Shown here: in pieces, positions 48,850 through 60,842 of the stretch
How positions within the stretch are numbered: the first letter of the stretch is position 1
How the letters are laid out: every line of letters starts with the position of its first letter
From: Dallia pectoralis
Taxonomy: Eukaryota; Chordata; Actinopteri; Esociformes; Umbridae
Assembly (NCBI GenBank): GCA_029465975.1
Contig: CM055744.1
Coordinates: 10,015,596-10,079,595, forward strand
DNA length: 64,000 bases
Direction of reading: 5' to 3'
Notes under the pieces: model-generated
What the model was told of the DNA's origin: nothing
Database searches by the model: none
The model's input: only the letters and a program-made list of their open reading frames with translations
Position numbers and translations under genes: made by a program

Positions 48850-51800
48850 TGACACTATATCCTTTTGTGTAACCTTGGATACTATGCTAATTATGTTGGC
48901 TTCAGCATATTGTAAAAACTTTTAGTATATTCATTGTTTGATTTTTTTCAAATAAAGCTCAAATTTGAGGGGAAATACAGACCATCCAGCACTGAGACTT
49001 TAGCACGCAGCAGAACTTAACACTTCTTAGATATCCAAGAGCGTCCATTCTTAGATTGATATTACATTATGTTCCTCTGTTCCTTGTTTTTACTCTAGAC
49101 AGTTGCATTCTTTCTGTGCCTTTAACCAACGCTGGTCTCCTGCCCCAGTCCTCAGACAGTGTTTTGGGTTTTGTAACAGAATTAATTATGACTTACAGAA
49201 CAGAGATATCTTGTATCTCTTTTTCACTGTGCCGGCTCGTTCTAACATTGTCATCACATCCATTGTGCATATGAACACTGTTTTTTTATTAAAACATAGT
49301 GGTGGCTCTTTGTATTTGGCTTAGATCAGAAATGCCAGCATTGTAAATAGCCAGATTTGTCATTGTTTGGAAGGACACATACGGTATCAACATGTGGTTG
49401 ACAGTACGCGAATTCCTTTTGCAAATATCACAAGTTATTTTATCTGAAATAGAAGTTTCAGATAAAATATATATGAACAAAATTAAGAACAAATAGGAAC
49501 AAGGAATTTGTTTTTGCCCCGTTACTGCAACACATAATGCACACAAAATAAAACTAAAATGAACAATAGACAATAAACTACTAAAATATGCAATATGTAA
49601 ATATGTAGGGTGCCAACGTCCGGTGAGAGTACTGAGTGCATGTGAATCTAGGTGGCTCCCATTAACTGTCCTCCTCCAGTAGTCATGACACCCATCCAGC
49701 TCTGTATATCAGCTACCTTATACAGTACTGTAGGTAAATTCTGCTCAGTATCAGCTATTGTACTGAGTTACTTAAATTCTTCCAGCTGTCAGATCAGAGA
49801 GATGAACTCAATACAAGGATGAAATAAATTGTCTTCATTGTAATGTGCAGCGCAAAACATGACAAACAGCTATCATCCAAAGAAAGAGAACATGCACCAC
49901 CTTGTACCCTCTTTCTCCATTCTTGGCTGGGGGTCCCCAATAGATCAGGTGTGTTTTTTAGTTGGGGGGATTTTCCGTGTCTGTAATTGTGTTGTCCCCC
50001 ATTGTTGTCCAATCTGTCATGACTGGGTGTTCGTGGAAAAGGAAGAAGAAGCCAGGCACAAGAGTGGTAGAATTTGTGGTGGTTTATTTCCTTCAATAAC
50101 AAACAAACGCACAAGTAAAATAATTCCAGTACCCGATGGAACACTGTAAATCAACGAACAAATAAACAGAACAGTATATACAGTGTGACCTGTTGACTGT
50201 GATGATGTTTAAATGAGTCAAACAGGTTAGCAGGGTGGATTAGTGTGACTAGTTGACTGTGATGATGTGATTTGTCCTCATACTGTGCTCTCGGAACACA
50301 GTTACATGACATGTAACAATACAAAGACATCGTACATAGAGGGAACTTATATTGTCTGTTTTAATGATGGGATGGACACCAGGTGCGTGTGATAACATGA
50401 CAGGGAAGTGATTAAACACATAGGCTACATGGAGATGGCTAGAAGGCAGGCGACGACGCACGCCGACGTGAATGCTCGTGGAGCTTCAGGGAGAGTCGTG
50501 ACAGTTTGTGTAGTACAAAATCAGTTTTGAACACATGCCTTCAAAATGCTAACCGTTTTTCCTTACTTAAGGGCTTTTACCTTGATACTCAATCCTGTAG
50601 TAAGATTCCCAAAGTGCTCAGAAATTATTCTGGTTCTGAAATGTTGGTAGGTTTTCTTGCTTTTATAAAGGCCAGAAGTATCTCTGAACAGAGTGTTTCC
50701 ATTATAGAACAGTAACGTGAAGCCTATAATTTGCACTGTGACCCACCTAATATTCCTCTGAAGTTCTTTGAGGATTCGATTTCCAGTTTCCAGATTTTAT
50801 AGCAATGATATAGCAGCAGCAACACGATTTTGTGATTTCACAAATGACCAACTTTAAAGTAGAATCCTAAATTTAAGAAACATATTTTACCGGGTGACCT
50901 TATCGATAGAAGTTTAAGATGTGTTTATAGTGGTAGATCATCCTTTTAAATGTGTCATTTCATCTTGCCGTTACTGTGAATAGACTGACAGACCGTCTAA
51001 CTCATAACCATGTCAACTTTCCTGTTATGATGAACACAATGATAATCAATGGATACTGTTAGCGTCCTATGCATTCTCACTCTATATTAAATACAAACTG
51101 GCATATGAAAAGGTATAGGAACTCTATGTTCTGGTAATGATATGATCTAGCTAGCTAATGCAATGTCATGCATTCGGTGTGTCCCTTTTATTATGACATG
51201 GAAATGTGTGGTATTGGAAAACAATATATATATAATATATATACAATATATACAATATATATGTGCTCATGATTTGATTTGAAACGTAACACAGCATCAT
51301 AAATACATCCCCAAAACAAAGTCTGTAAAAAAGACAACATGATAAAGTATGCACGTTTTTGTCTTGTTGGAAAAAAGACTGTTACACTGTGTGGAACTGA
51401 AATGTATGAAAATGTGGGAAAACACTTTTGAAACAAACTAGATTAGAGCGCTGAGAATTAAGTTCATCAGAACAGATTTTTTTAATGTTGGATATTTGGC
51501 CAAAATGGAAAAGACAAAAAAGTGTCAACTACGTATATGGCAAACTCTAGACAGAAGTAGTGCATATGATTATTGAATAGGGAATAGGATTCCAATTGGG
51601 ACACATAGAATGAATGAACTTTACATTTCAGCAAGAAAAGGAAATGATTAAGGAACTTTGCCACAAGCTGTTGAATCGAAGTAAAAAAAAACACAGATCC
51701 TGAACAGCAGGAAATTACCTTGGAGAGCGGATATCCAGATCTCCAAACAAACCTCATAGTGACATAGCATTCTGACAGTTCTGTATTCAGACGTAGCCTA

Positions 51801-53039
51801 TTGAGATTGTTAATGGCAGCCAGATGGACTGTAACATCCCATTGTGTGTTTTACCATCCATCAGCGTATCCCTTCTCCAATCCTCCGACACAACAGTCTT
51901 TAGGAGCCGGTGTCTCTGTGGAACCTATGACGGCAACCATGTGGTTCAAAGACAGCACATCTGAGAGACAGTCACCCCAGGAAGGTGGCCTGGGCTGCTG
52001 CTGCGGAAGAGACTGAAGGGCACCGGTTGGCTAAAACCCTGTGGAGACATGCATCTGTTTCCTGTTCTGGCTGTCTGCCCACTGCAGAAAGGGGAGTGGG
52101 AGGGGGCCAAGTTTCTACAGCTGCACCAACTCCCATGTGAGACGAGAAGACAGGAAGAGAATGAGTAAAGTTAATTTGACACCACGTGATAATCCTGTGG
52201 ATGTTTGTTCTGTATAGCACTTTTCAATAACTAAAAGTTACTGTTGCAATATCTAGGTATGTTCGCTATTCGCCACATTTTTGTTTAATATCCTTGTCCA
52301 ACAGTAATATGCTGCCAATCTGAAACATACCTTACAGGTTAACTACACTCATCTCTCTGATTTAGCGCTTATTGTCAACACAACAGTTAGAGAAAGATAT
52401 AATAATTTGGTTGTTATAGCGCCACCGTGTGGTCTGTCTGAATGTGCTTGCATTTGTGGAGCCTTTGCGTTGTGTGCAAGTGGTGTAGAAGCCTTGGCAA
52501 GGAATATTGGGCAACTTAATTCTTCAGAACGTTCTAGAGCTGCACCATTGAGAGCATACTGGCTGCAGTCACTGTAGATACTGGCGCTGGGCAAGAGTGT
52601 CTATTAAATTAATAAACAGAAACCAAAGAATATGGTCAAATAGGCTGAGTTCATCACCTGCCATCCAAGGACATCTACATCAGGCTGTATCATAGGAAGG
52701 CCCAAAATGTCAAGATGCAGTAATGCAAAGCTGAACCGTGTGATCCAGGATTGGGAGGGATTTTTTGTAAGCATACATGCATGATTATGCAAAAATAAAA
52801 CGATGGCGAACGTTCTGCATAATCACTTAATAGGCTTACTGTCGGTTTCATGGAATGTCTGTGTTGTGAGACCCAAATGTAAGTCCAAATCATCCTCCCT
52901 TAATTCCTGTCAAACGAATATTCAATCCAAAATCACACAACGACACGTAGCTGCCTCTTCTTCTTATTGTCTGTTACTTTAGTTGCATCTATTTGGGCTT
53001 CAATCTGAGGTGCAGTAAATTGAAGATGTTTGAGGTAGG
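48850..53039. other. Intergenic, no confident gene
   Basis: Mostly unassigned AT-rich sequence. About 50005-50505 is a dispersed repeat (separate entry). An AT dinucleotide-rich tract lies at 51224-51262. Around 51585 (GGATTCCAATTGGGACACAT) is a trace of the family seen at 58655. Open frames are short without domain support. Confidence 0.5.
50005..50505 (-). repeat. Dispersed repeat related to 7480-7830
   Basis: Starts TCATGACTGGGTGTTCGTGG and ends GAGAGTCGTGACAG. Inside, GGATGGACACCAGGTGCGTG followed by TAACATGACAGGGAAGTGAT parallels GAATGGACACCAGGTGTTTG with TACATGACAAACAAAGTGAT near 7742. I recognise this text as common in salmonid-type genomes. Class not established. Confidence 0.5.
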
Positions 53040-53269
53040 TTACACGAATTCACTTTTATCGTCAGCAGCAGCAGCACTTTTATCTTCATCACTTTGTCCT
53101 AACTTTTCTTTGACGGTGCTTATTGGAGGCAGTTTCATTGTACCATTTGATCGTTTTGAGACTGCACTATAAGAGAGTTCCTGAAATGTTCTGGATACAC
53201 TGAGCTTCATTATTTTTTCCCTCTTTCCATCACTCTGGTACATGTTCATTTTTGTCTCGTCTGCCTACA
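53040..53269 (-). other. Possible terminal coding exon, unidentified
   Basis: A minus-strand open block starts after TTGTAG at 53270 and ends in a stop at 53040. It contains KREKIMKLSVSRTFQELSYS and TMKLPPISTVKEKLGQSDED, then a Lys/Ala/Asp-rich acidic tail ending SEFV. The composition looks protein-like and the end could be a PDZ-binding tail. However the acceptor lacks a good pyrimidine tract and no upstream exon was found. Could equally be chance or transposon-derived. The Met at 53249 would give 69 codons. Confidence 0.25.
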
Positions 53270-53434
53270 ATACCCATTTCCAGAACGCTGCAGGTTGTTT
53301 TAATTGGCAGATATGTCCGGCCAAAAGAGAACCTGCAAAAGAGCAATCGTTTAATCACAGCATCAGTAGCCTTTAACTATTCTATTTATGTATAATTACA
53401 TTCGCTTCACAGGTTGCCACTAGAGTCCTCTTCC

Positions 53435-55326
53435 CAGAGCTGTAGTACTCGAGACCGGTCTCGGTCTCGAGACCGGTCTCGAGACCACTTTTTTAAGGTC
53501 TCGGTCTCGTCTCGGTCTCGGTTACATTTGGACTCGGTCTCGACTCGGTCTCCGGACAGTAAGGACTCGTAAATTCTTCCGAGACCAGCCGAGACCAGCG
53601 TAGAAATTATCGCCCACAATTTTTTCTAGAAAAATATTTAAGTATGACATGTACTGGCTGTATTTCCATTGGCTGTATTTCGTCCAGAGTCAGACAGTTT
53701 TTTTTCTGATGTGGCTTATCCCGCCAATGGCTATCTACTTTTGAAGAAAAGCCCACCCCCAGCGTCGCTAGAGGGTGCACCCATTCACGTAAATACTTCA
53801 ATCTTAAACATATGCTCGATCATGTCTGCACAATCTGCCATTATATTCGTTTTGCCTATATTCAGTACATTGAGCACAAATAAATAATTTGTCCGAAAAC
53901 ACACAGCGGTTAGTAATTAAAATACATACATAATGTTGAAAAGCTACAGCCGACGTCCTTCCATGACTTTTCCTAAATACGTGCATTTTACCTTGTCCCG
54001 TTTTCAGAATTGCAAAATCACAAACCAAACAATATATAAAACTACTATTTACATGTTTTTTGATACCTAAACTGCCTTCCTGTCGCCAAAATCCCACGCC
54101 GCTGGGCGTTGGTACCCTAATTGCGGTACCCAGACACCGATCACACTTCACTGAGCCTATATGGCAATGGTTGAATGGGCGATACACAGACAAATACTAC
54201 GAGAACACATATAGACAATAGTCTGATTGGCTTGGTTGAACTACAAAAAAAGAGGTACGTTTATAAAGAAATATGTTTCACTAAATAAACAGAACGAATT
54301 CCGCCAAATACATACAGCCCCATTCATGTGTCATGCGCCTATTGCACTCAATAATTAATAACGAATGAACCACAGTGTATTCATATAGCCTACAAGAGAC
54401 TTCAACAACATATTGTTTTGTATCGAAATTAAACGAATATAAACAATAATTATTAATAGGCTAACTACAAATGGGCGATAAATTAAATTACTCATGCACA
54501 CAGAAGGACGTGGGACATACATAAGTCCGGGGGGCATACGGCAGAAAGAGCATAAAACTGGAACGGTTATGGTCCGATCTATATGAAACTGAACCCGTTT
54601 TGGTCCGATCTTTATTAAACTGGAAGGGTTTTGGTCTGATCTATATGAACACTGTGCGCAGTTCAACCGGGTTAGTTTGCTGCTGTCTCATGTGCACTCG
54701 TAACAATAATGAACACTGTGCGTAGTGCAACCGGTTCGTTTGCGTGTCCTGCTCAAGCAGACAAACAACTGAAGCTGCGTGCCTGTGGACGGATAAATAA
54801 TTATAAATAGATTTGTTTATCGGCCAATCATGCGCAAATAATTTGATTGCAAGTCGCTTGTGATCTAAAATGTGTTAGCATTTACTACATCAACATAGGA
54901 CATACAGTTTGATGGATTTTCATTTATTCGATTTTTAGAAATTTTAATATCATAGCCTGTGCATTTTAAAATCATGGTTTTATTTTCGTATTTTATGTTT
55001 ACATAAGACAATAAATAGGCCTAGATACTCTTTTAATAAAATTCATTTAATTCAGGATGACAACACAGTAGATGATCTGATGCTGTTGGTCAAGTGTTTT
55101 TTACATTGGTCATTGGACCAAAAACATGTCATATTATTTAGTGTTGATATGACTGGTCTCGGTCTCGGCCCCCTTTGGTATCGGTCTCGTCTCGGTCTCG
55201 GCCACCTTCGGTCTCGGTCTCGTCTCGGTCTCGGCCCCCTTCGGTCTTGGTCTCGTCTCGGTCTCGGCCCCCTTCGGTCTCGGTCTCGTCTCGGTCTCGC
55301 TTTAGGTGGTCTCGAGCACAGCTCTG
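53435..55326. mobile_element. Non-autonomous hAT element with GTCTCG subterminal arrays
   Basis: Starts CAGAGCTGTAGTACTCGAGA and ends GGTCTCGAGCACAGCTCTG, an inverted repeat. Exact 8-bp duplication CCTCTTCC at 53427-53434 and 55327-55334. Both subterminal regions (53452-53560 and 55155-55315) are arrays of GTCTCG(GTCTCG) hexamers, all read in the same direction. Interior has no recognised transposase. Internal tandem repeats at 54555-54745. Confidence 0.88.
54555..54745. repeat. Tandem repeats inside the hAT element
   Basis: Three about 46-bp units with TTTTGGTCCGATCT followed by ATATGAA or TTATTAA (54560-54648). These overlap a duplicated segment ATGAACACTGTGCGCAGTTC / ATGAACACTGTGCGTAGTGC about 64 bp apart. 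Confidence 0.8.
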
Positions 55327-55985
55327 CCTCTTCCACACATGACGAAAACATGGAGCTGATGGATGTCAGAGAACTTGCCCTTCTCCACTTTCCGTTTGAG
55401 GATGTCCCACAGATGCTCAATAGGGTTTAGGTCTGGAGACATGCTTGGCCAGTCCATCACCTTTAACCTCAGCTTCTTTAACAAAGCAGTGGTTGTCTTG
55501 GAGGTGTGTTTGGGGTCGTTATCATGTAGGAATACTTCATGGTTCCCTGAATGAACTGTAGCTCCCCAGTGCTGGCGGCATTCATGCAGCCCCAGAACAT
55601 AACACTCTCACTACCACGCTTGACTGTAGGCAAGAAACACTTGTCTTTGTACTCCTCACCTGGTTGCCGCCACACACTTGAGACCATCTGAACCAAATAA
55701 GTGTATATTGGTCTCATCAGACCACATGGTTCCAGTGATCCATGTCCTCAGTCTGCTTGTATTCAGCAAACTGTTTGCAGGCTGCCTTGTGCATCATCTC
55801 TAAAGAAGAGGCTTCCTTCTGGGACGACAGCCATGCAGACCAATTTGATGCAGTGTGTGGCGTATGGTCTGAGCAGGTATTGCAGTTATAATGCCTGTCC
55901 ACCTGCTATGGGGCATTTCAATGGTCCTAAAGCGAACTGATCAACAAACTAAAAGGGATTAAAAAATGCATTCTTCTTAGTGTCC

Positions 55986-57360
55986 TACCTGGAACACTAA
56001 TTGCACAGAACTATTATTACAATACGTGAGGTGTAATTCCATACTTGCAGTCGCTGCGAACATTGATGCACTCGATTTAAGTGTCTTTTAAAAAACATAT
56101 ATTATACAAAGTATGTGTCCTGTACAGACACCAAATATATGTTGTAATATTTCAACATCATCATAACATCAGTCAGAAGAATGACAAAGAAAATGAGGCT
56201 GACACTGATTTTAATTCTACATCTCCCATTCCCTACACTGTACACTCAAAAGCAGCGAACTACTAGGCTGTTGTAACTAACGGGGTGTCATTTGGAACAC
56301 AATAGAGAAAGTGATTTCCTGACACTCAGCGTGCAGTGACACCAGCTATGGCTACCTCACCAAAACGGGCGACAGGATGAGTCATGCTGCCTGACAACAT
56401 GAGACACACAGCAGGTGGCATTCACATTTCAACCCACCAGATCTGCCATTTTATCAGACGCTACTGTCTCGGAGTAAACAATAGTTGCCACATCATAATA
56501 TTAGCTACGATCTTGTTTACTAGACATTGCGCTTTTGTATTATTGCATTTACATATATTGCATATTATATTAACAAATGGCATATTCTAGCTATGCATGG
56601 TCTCTCCTGTGGGACTGTTTGTGTTGTGTGTTCTGTTGTATTGTTCGCATCCATTCTTAATTGTTTGTATTAAGTGTTGAATCAATGTACGTATGTATGT
56701 TGTCTTGCACGTTTTCGCTTTATCTTGGCCGGGTCGCTGTTGCAAACGAGGATCTGTTCTCAATCGGCCTACCTGGATAAATAATATTATATTAATATGG
56801 GTTTAAGATGTGAAGCTTTCTATGTATGCACAATTTCACTTTCTTAATTTATTTAATTCATGAAAAACAAAAATACTTCATCTTAAAGACAATATCTTGG
56901 TTAATCCAAGTGAAATTGTTCAGATGCTCTAATTCTGTTCCACCCCTTTTTCTTTGCAAGTAATGGCAAGTAACAAAAGACGCTTACACCTGCTGGGAGC
57001 ATGTTTTACCCAAATAACTAGTGACAAAAACGTTTTTTTCCATTGTGACTCAAGGTGGTTAATGCAACAATTTGCACTTTTTCGTCGCTGCACACCATGG
57101 AAATGAAACCCAGAATACTGGCAAGCACCACTTTCTTACCAAGTAAGATAAATGTGATCCCTACTGTTGTGGGTTATCCAAAGCATCCCAAATCCTGCCC
57201 AAATGTCTATGGCATCAGTTAGGTTGCACCCCATGATTAACTTGGGATGCTCTTGGGATGCTTCACTTCTATGCCGACATGGTATTTAGATGTCAGAAGA
57301 AAGCCTCTACTCAAGACAATGATCATTGCATGGATTTTGCACAATGTCACTGGAACTTAG
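55986..57360. other. Intergenic with repeat tails
   Basis: About 56215-56310 (GGGGTGTCATTTGGAACACA) is a fragment of the family at 58655. At 56690-56790 is a LINE 3' tail (CGGGTCGCTGTTGCAAACGA then CTCAATCGGCCTACCTGGAT). No gene recognised. Confidence 0.5.
56690..56790 (+). repeat. LINE 3' tail (L2-like)
   Basis: GGCCGGGTCGCTGTTGCAAA, then GGATCTGTTCTCAATCGGCC and TACCTGGATAAATAAT. This is the 3' terminus of a fish LINE family, related to 29860-29955. Confidence 0.65.
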
Positions 57361-57367
57361 ATTGGAA

Positions 57368-57605
57368 CTGGCCACACCCCAAGACACGGCCATGTATAAA
57401 CACACACCACTGTCACCTATGGCCACGCCCCAAGACACGGCCTTGACCAAACACACACCCCTGTCACCTATGGCCACTCCCATGACCACGCCCCAAGACA
57501 CGGCCTTGACCAAAAACACACCAACGTCACCTGTGGCCACTCCCTGACCACGCCCCAAGACACGGCCTTGACCAAAAACACACCAACGGCTCCTATCGAC
57601 ACACC
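57368..57605. repeat. About 58-bp tandem repeat
   Basis: Four units built from CCACGCCCCAAGACACGGCC then TTGACCAAACACACACC and GTCACCTATGGCCACTCC. Unit lengths differ slightly by small indels. It produces open frames on both strands that are not genes. Confidence 0.9.
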
Positions 57606-58654
57606 CCTGATCAAGAATCTCGCTTTTGAGATGCTGATCTATTTTCACATTTCATGCATAACACATCATTAGATGTGCATGTTTTTAGTAACACATGTGA
57701 AGCATGAAAACAAAAATTACTAATCATTGCTGCAAAAACAGGGAAAACCAAAAACTGCCATAAACCATATATACACACTTAAATACAGTGAATAGGGCCT
57801 TCACAAAGAACTTAACAAAGTGTTCGAATCATATCAGAAATGAACTTTCACAAAGAAAGTGTATTAGAGAGAGTAGTGACAAAAATGTTGAATTGGCCGT
57901 AGTTAGTGCATTACATTGGTTGATAGGGTGTAACAGTGTTTAGGACAGAGGCGAAACACAGACGCCCAGGTTTGGCTTCAAAGATGACTGCTGAAATAAC
58001 CATGTCTCATTTCTGCGCCGCTAATTCTATTTAACTGTCGATGGACAACTTCTGTTCTTCATTATTTTAAAACCCTACTTACTATGGCTAGACGTGTGGG
58101 CTCGCTGAATATCTGTCTATGGGAGGGAAAACATATTTCTGGACCACTTAAGCAGAATAAAAAAACAATCATAATATAGTTTAAAGAAAACTATCGAGCT
58201 GAAAGCAGCAACAACAAAAAAGGACATTGATCTCATAGTCCAATAAACCAAAATTGTCTCTCAATCCTGCAGACTGTTAATATCTTTTAAAATCCTGTGG
58301 TCGTCTGCAGTTGGCCAAGATTGATGTAAAGTATCGCCTTGGATAACAACTGCCATTTGCCCCAGACACATATAATCAATGTCACCACTTTAGATATGAC
58401 ATAATACACCACAAGCCTTCAGACAAGTGTCTTGAAACTTTTCCCTGTCTAGCCCTTACAAAACAACTCGCGGGATTTGCATATATGCCGACCGTAGTGG
58501 AATGGAAAGGGAAGAAAACGATACAGTTTAGCATTCAGATTGATTTGGAAACCGTCAGATGTGATCTTGGTGAACCAGTGTGTCTGGGCCCACTGCATGT
58601 GGAGGTCAAGTTATTTAATGGCTTCTGTCAGTGCTGGATGGGCTTCTCTCTCAC
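57606..58654. other. Intergenic, nothing recognised
   Basis: AT-rich sequence without a supported gene, RNA or repeat structure. Confidence 0.5.
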
Positions 58655-58800
58655 CATGGGAAATAATGACAGCACTCAAGAAGCAGGCTCCTGTGCCCCA
58701 AAATGGCTCCTCATTCTCTAACTTAGTGCACTACTTCTGACCAGTCGAATAAAGTGCACTATATAAAAGGCAGGGTGTTATTTGGAACTCGGCAGACCGG
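58655..58800. repeat. Salmonid-type dispersed repeat
   Basis: CCCAAAATGGCTCCTCATTC, then TTAGTGCACTACTTCTGACC, AAGTGCACTATATAAA and TGTTATTTGGAACTCGGCAG. The paired inverted GTGCACTA motifs form a hairpin. I recognise the pattern (tagtgcactac..ttgaccag..gtgcactatat) from salmonid genomes, supporting the inferred fish order. Confidence 0.6.
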
Positions 58801-59189
58801 GTGACTGCTATGTAATTTACTGAGAGTCATGCTGCTTTTCAACTGTGTGGCCCTGACTGCATCTAAACCAGCCAAACTTCTGCACTCCATTGTAATTGCA
58901 TCTAAAATGGGGTTCTTTGTTTTGAAAGGACCTGAAAATTCACATGTGAAAGTGCCAATTTTCCACAACCGTGAACCAGCTGATGATCTATAATATAAAA
59001 ATAAATAAATGGTTATAGCAAATATGCAGTATCTGGATTCTTGACTAACTCTAACACTGTTAATTTACCCAGAAGCCAGACCGGAGAGGACACTATAAAA
59101 ATGTCCAGAATAATCAGAAATTATCAAACTTGTTATGTTGCCATGGCGAAGCATCTCACCTTGTCCTTTTGCTTGTTTAATTGGTAAGT
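58801..59189. other. Spacer before the GT-rich array, nothing recognised
   Basis: No gene or repeat structure supported. Short ORFs here have no domain. Confidence 0.45.
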
Positions 59190-60545
59190 TGGAGTGTGGT
59201 TGTGTATGTGTGTGTGGTTGTGAGTGTGTATGTGGTTTGCTAGTGTGCATGTGGTTGTGAGTGTGTATGTGGTTGTGTGTGTGTACTTGGTTGTGAGTGT
59301 GTATTGGTTGTGTGTGTGTGTACGTGGTTGTGAGTGTGTATGTGGTTGTGTGTGTGTACGTGGTTGTGAGTGTGTATGTGGTTGTGAGTGTGTATGTGGT
59401 TTGCTAGTGTGCATGTGGTTGTGAGTGTGTATGTGGTTGTGTGTGTGTACTTGGTTGTGAGTGTGTATGTGGTTGTGTGTGTACGTGGTTGCGAGTGTGT
59501 ATGTGGCTGTGTGTATGTGGTTGTAAATGTCTACAAGGTTGTGAGTGCGTACGTGGTTGTGAGTGTGTATGTGGTTGTGTGTGTGTACGTGGTTGTGAGT
59601 GTGTATGTGGTTGTGAGTGTGTATGTGGTTGTGAGTGTGTATGTGGTTGTGTGTGTGTATGTGGTTGTGAGTGCGTACGTGGTTGTGAGTGTGTATGTGG
59701 TTGTGAGTGTGTACGTGGTTGTGAGTGCGTACGTGGTTGTGAGTGTGTATGTGGTTGTGTGTGTGTATGTGGTTTGCTAGTGTGTATGTGGTTGTGAGTG
59801 TGTATGTGGTTGTGAGTGTGTATGTGGTTGTGTGTATGTGGTTGTGAGTGTGTATGTGGTTGTGTGTGTGTATGTGGTTGTGTGTATGTGGTTGTGAGTG
59901 TGTATGTGGTTGTGTGTGTGTATGTGGTTGTGTGTATGTGGTTGTGAGTGTGTATGTGGTTGTGTGTGTGTATGTGGTTGTGTGTATGTGGTTGTGAGTG
60001 TGTATGTGGTTGTGTGTGTGTATGTGGTTGTGAGTGCGTATGTGGTTGTGTGTATGTGGTTGTGAGTGTGTAGTGTGTTGTGTGTGTGTGTGTGTGTTGT
60101 GTGTGTGTATGTGGTTGTGTGTATGTGGTTGTGTGTGTGTATGTGGTTGTGTGTGTGTATGTGGTTGTGTGTATGTGGTTGTGAGTGTGTATGTGGTTGT
60201 GTGTGTGTATGTGGTTGTGAGTGCATATGTGGTTGTGTGTATGTGGTTGTGAGTGCGTATGTGGTTGTGTGTGTGTATGTGGTTGTGTGTATGTGGTTGT
60301 GAGTGTGTATGTGGTTGTGTGTGTGTATGTGGTTGTGAGTGCGTATGTGGTTGTGTGTGTGTATGTGGTTGTGTGTATGTGGTTGTGAGTGTGTATGTGG
60401 TTGTGTGTGTATGTGGCTGTGAGTGCGTATGTGGTTGTGAGTGTGTATGTGGCTGTGAGTGCGTATGTGGTTGTGTGTGTATGTGGCTGTGAGTGTGTAT
60501 GTGGTTGTGAGTGCGTATGTGGTTGTGAGTGCGTATGTGGTTGTC
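59190..60545. repeat. GT-rich minisatellite, about 1.35 kb
   Basis: Hundreds of bases of units such as GTGTGTATGTGGTTGTGA (18 bp) mixed with 12-bp and 16-bp variants (GTGTATGTGGTT), organised in a higher-order pattern with GCTAGTGTGCATGTGG joints at 59240, 59403 and 59776. Alternating purine-pyrimidine runs could adopt Z-DNA. Long Thr/His/Asn-rich minus ORFs (up to 410 codons) and Cys/Val-rich plus ORFs are by-products. Confidence 0.95.
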
Positions 60546-60569
60546 TTAATTTCATGTGGTGAAGTCTTA

Positions 60570-60842
60570 ATTGCGAGGAGGTAAGTGACTGGGCAGCAGG
60601 GTGGCGGGACAACAACCTCTCGATCAATGTCTGCAAGACTAAGGAAATGATTGGTGCAACAGATCGGTGGTTTATGCCCGCTACACATCGGTGAAGCTGA
60701 GGTGGAGAGAGTTTCTGACTTCAAATTCCTTAGTGGGTTCATCAAAGAATACCATACCTGGTCCAGACTAGAAGTTTGTCATGTATGCAAAAACTCTACA
60801 GGTGTTGAAAGTGTCCTCTCAAGCAATAATACTGCCTGGTAG
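60570..60842 (+). mobile_element. Small LINE reverse transcriptase fragment (Rex1/CR1-like)
   Basis: Plus-strand text WRDNNLSINVCKTKEMI (60600-60652), followed after a frameshift by HIGEAEVERVSDFKFLSGFI (60684-60743). It matches the CR1/Rex1 palm-to-thumb pattern of D-N-N-L-x-x-N-V-x-K-T-K-E and V-E-R-V-x-x-F-K-F-L. It abuts the GT-rich array. Confidence 0.6.

Larger units (their letters stand above)
53285..55985 (-). mobile_element. Tc1-like transposon split by a hAT insertion
   Basis: Minus-strand transposase on both sides of 53435-55326. Upstream half: SVMFWGCMNAASTGELQF, then the second catalytic Asp in NDPKHTSKTT, and WPSMSPDLNPIEHLWDILKR with the catalytic Glu. Downstream half at about 53395-53430: WKRTLVATCEA-type end. 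There is a frameshift near 55530. Read without the hAT and one duplication copy, the gene runs through GGAAGAGG without loss. Outer ends not resolved. Confidence 0.8.

Noticed and set aside
55052..55430. Arg/Asp-rich ORFs on both strands
   Set aside because: Translation of the GTCTCG hexamer array at the end of the hAT element, not a gene.
57307..57648. 113-codon minus ORF with repeated GRVLG-type text
   Set aside because: Tandem repeat translation without a recognisable domain.
59404..60745. Minus-strand ORFs of 410 and 322 codons rich in Thr, His, Asn and Gln
   Set aside because: They lie entirely in the GT-rich tandem array; the period being a multiple of three keeps frames open on both strands. 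No domain, no conserved start.
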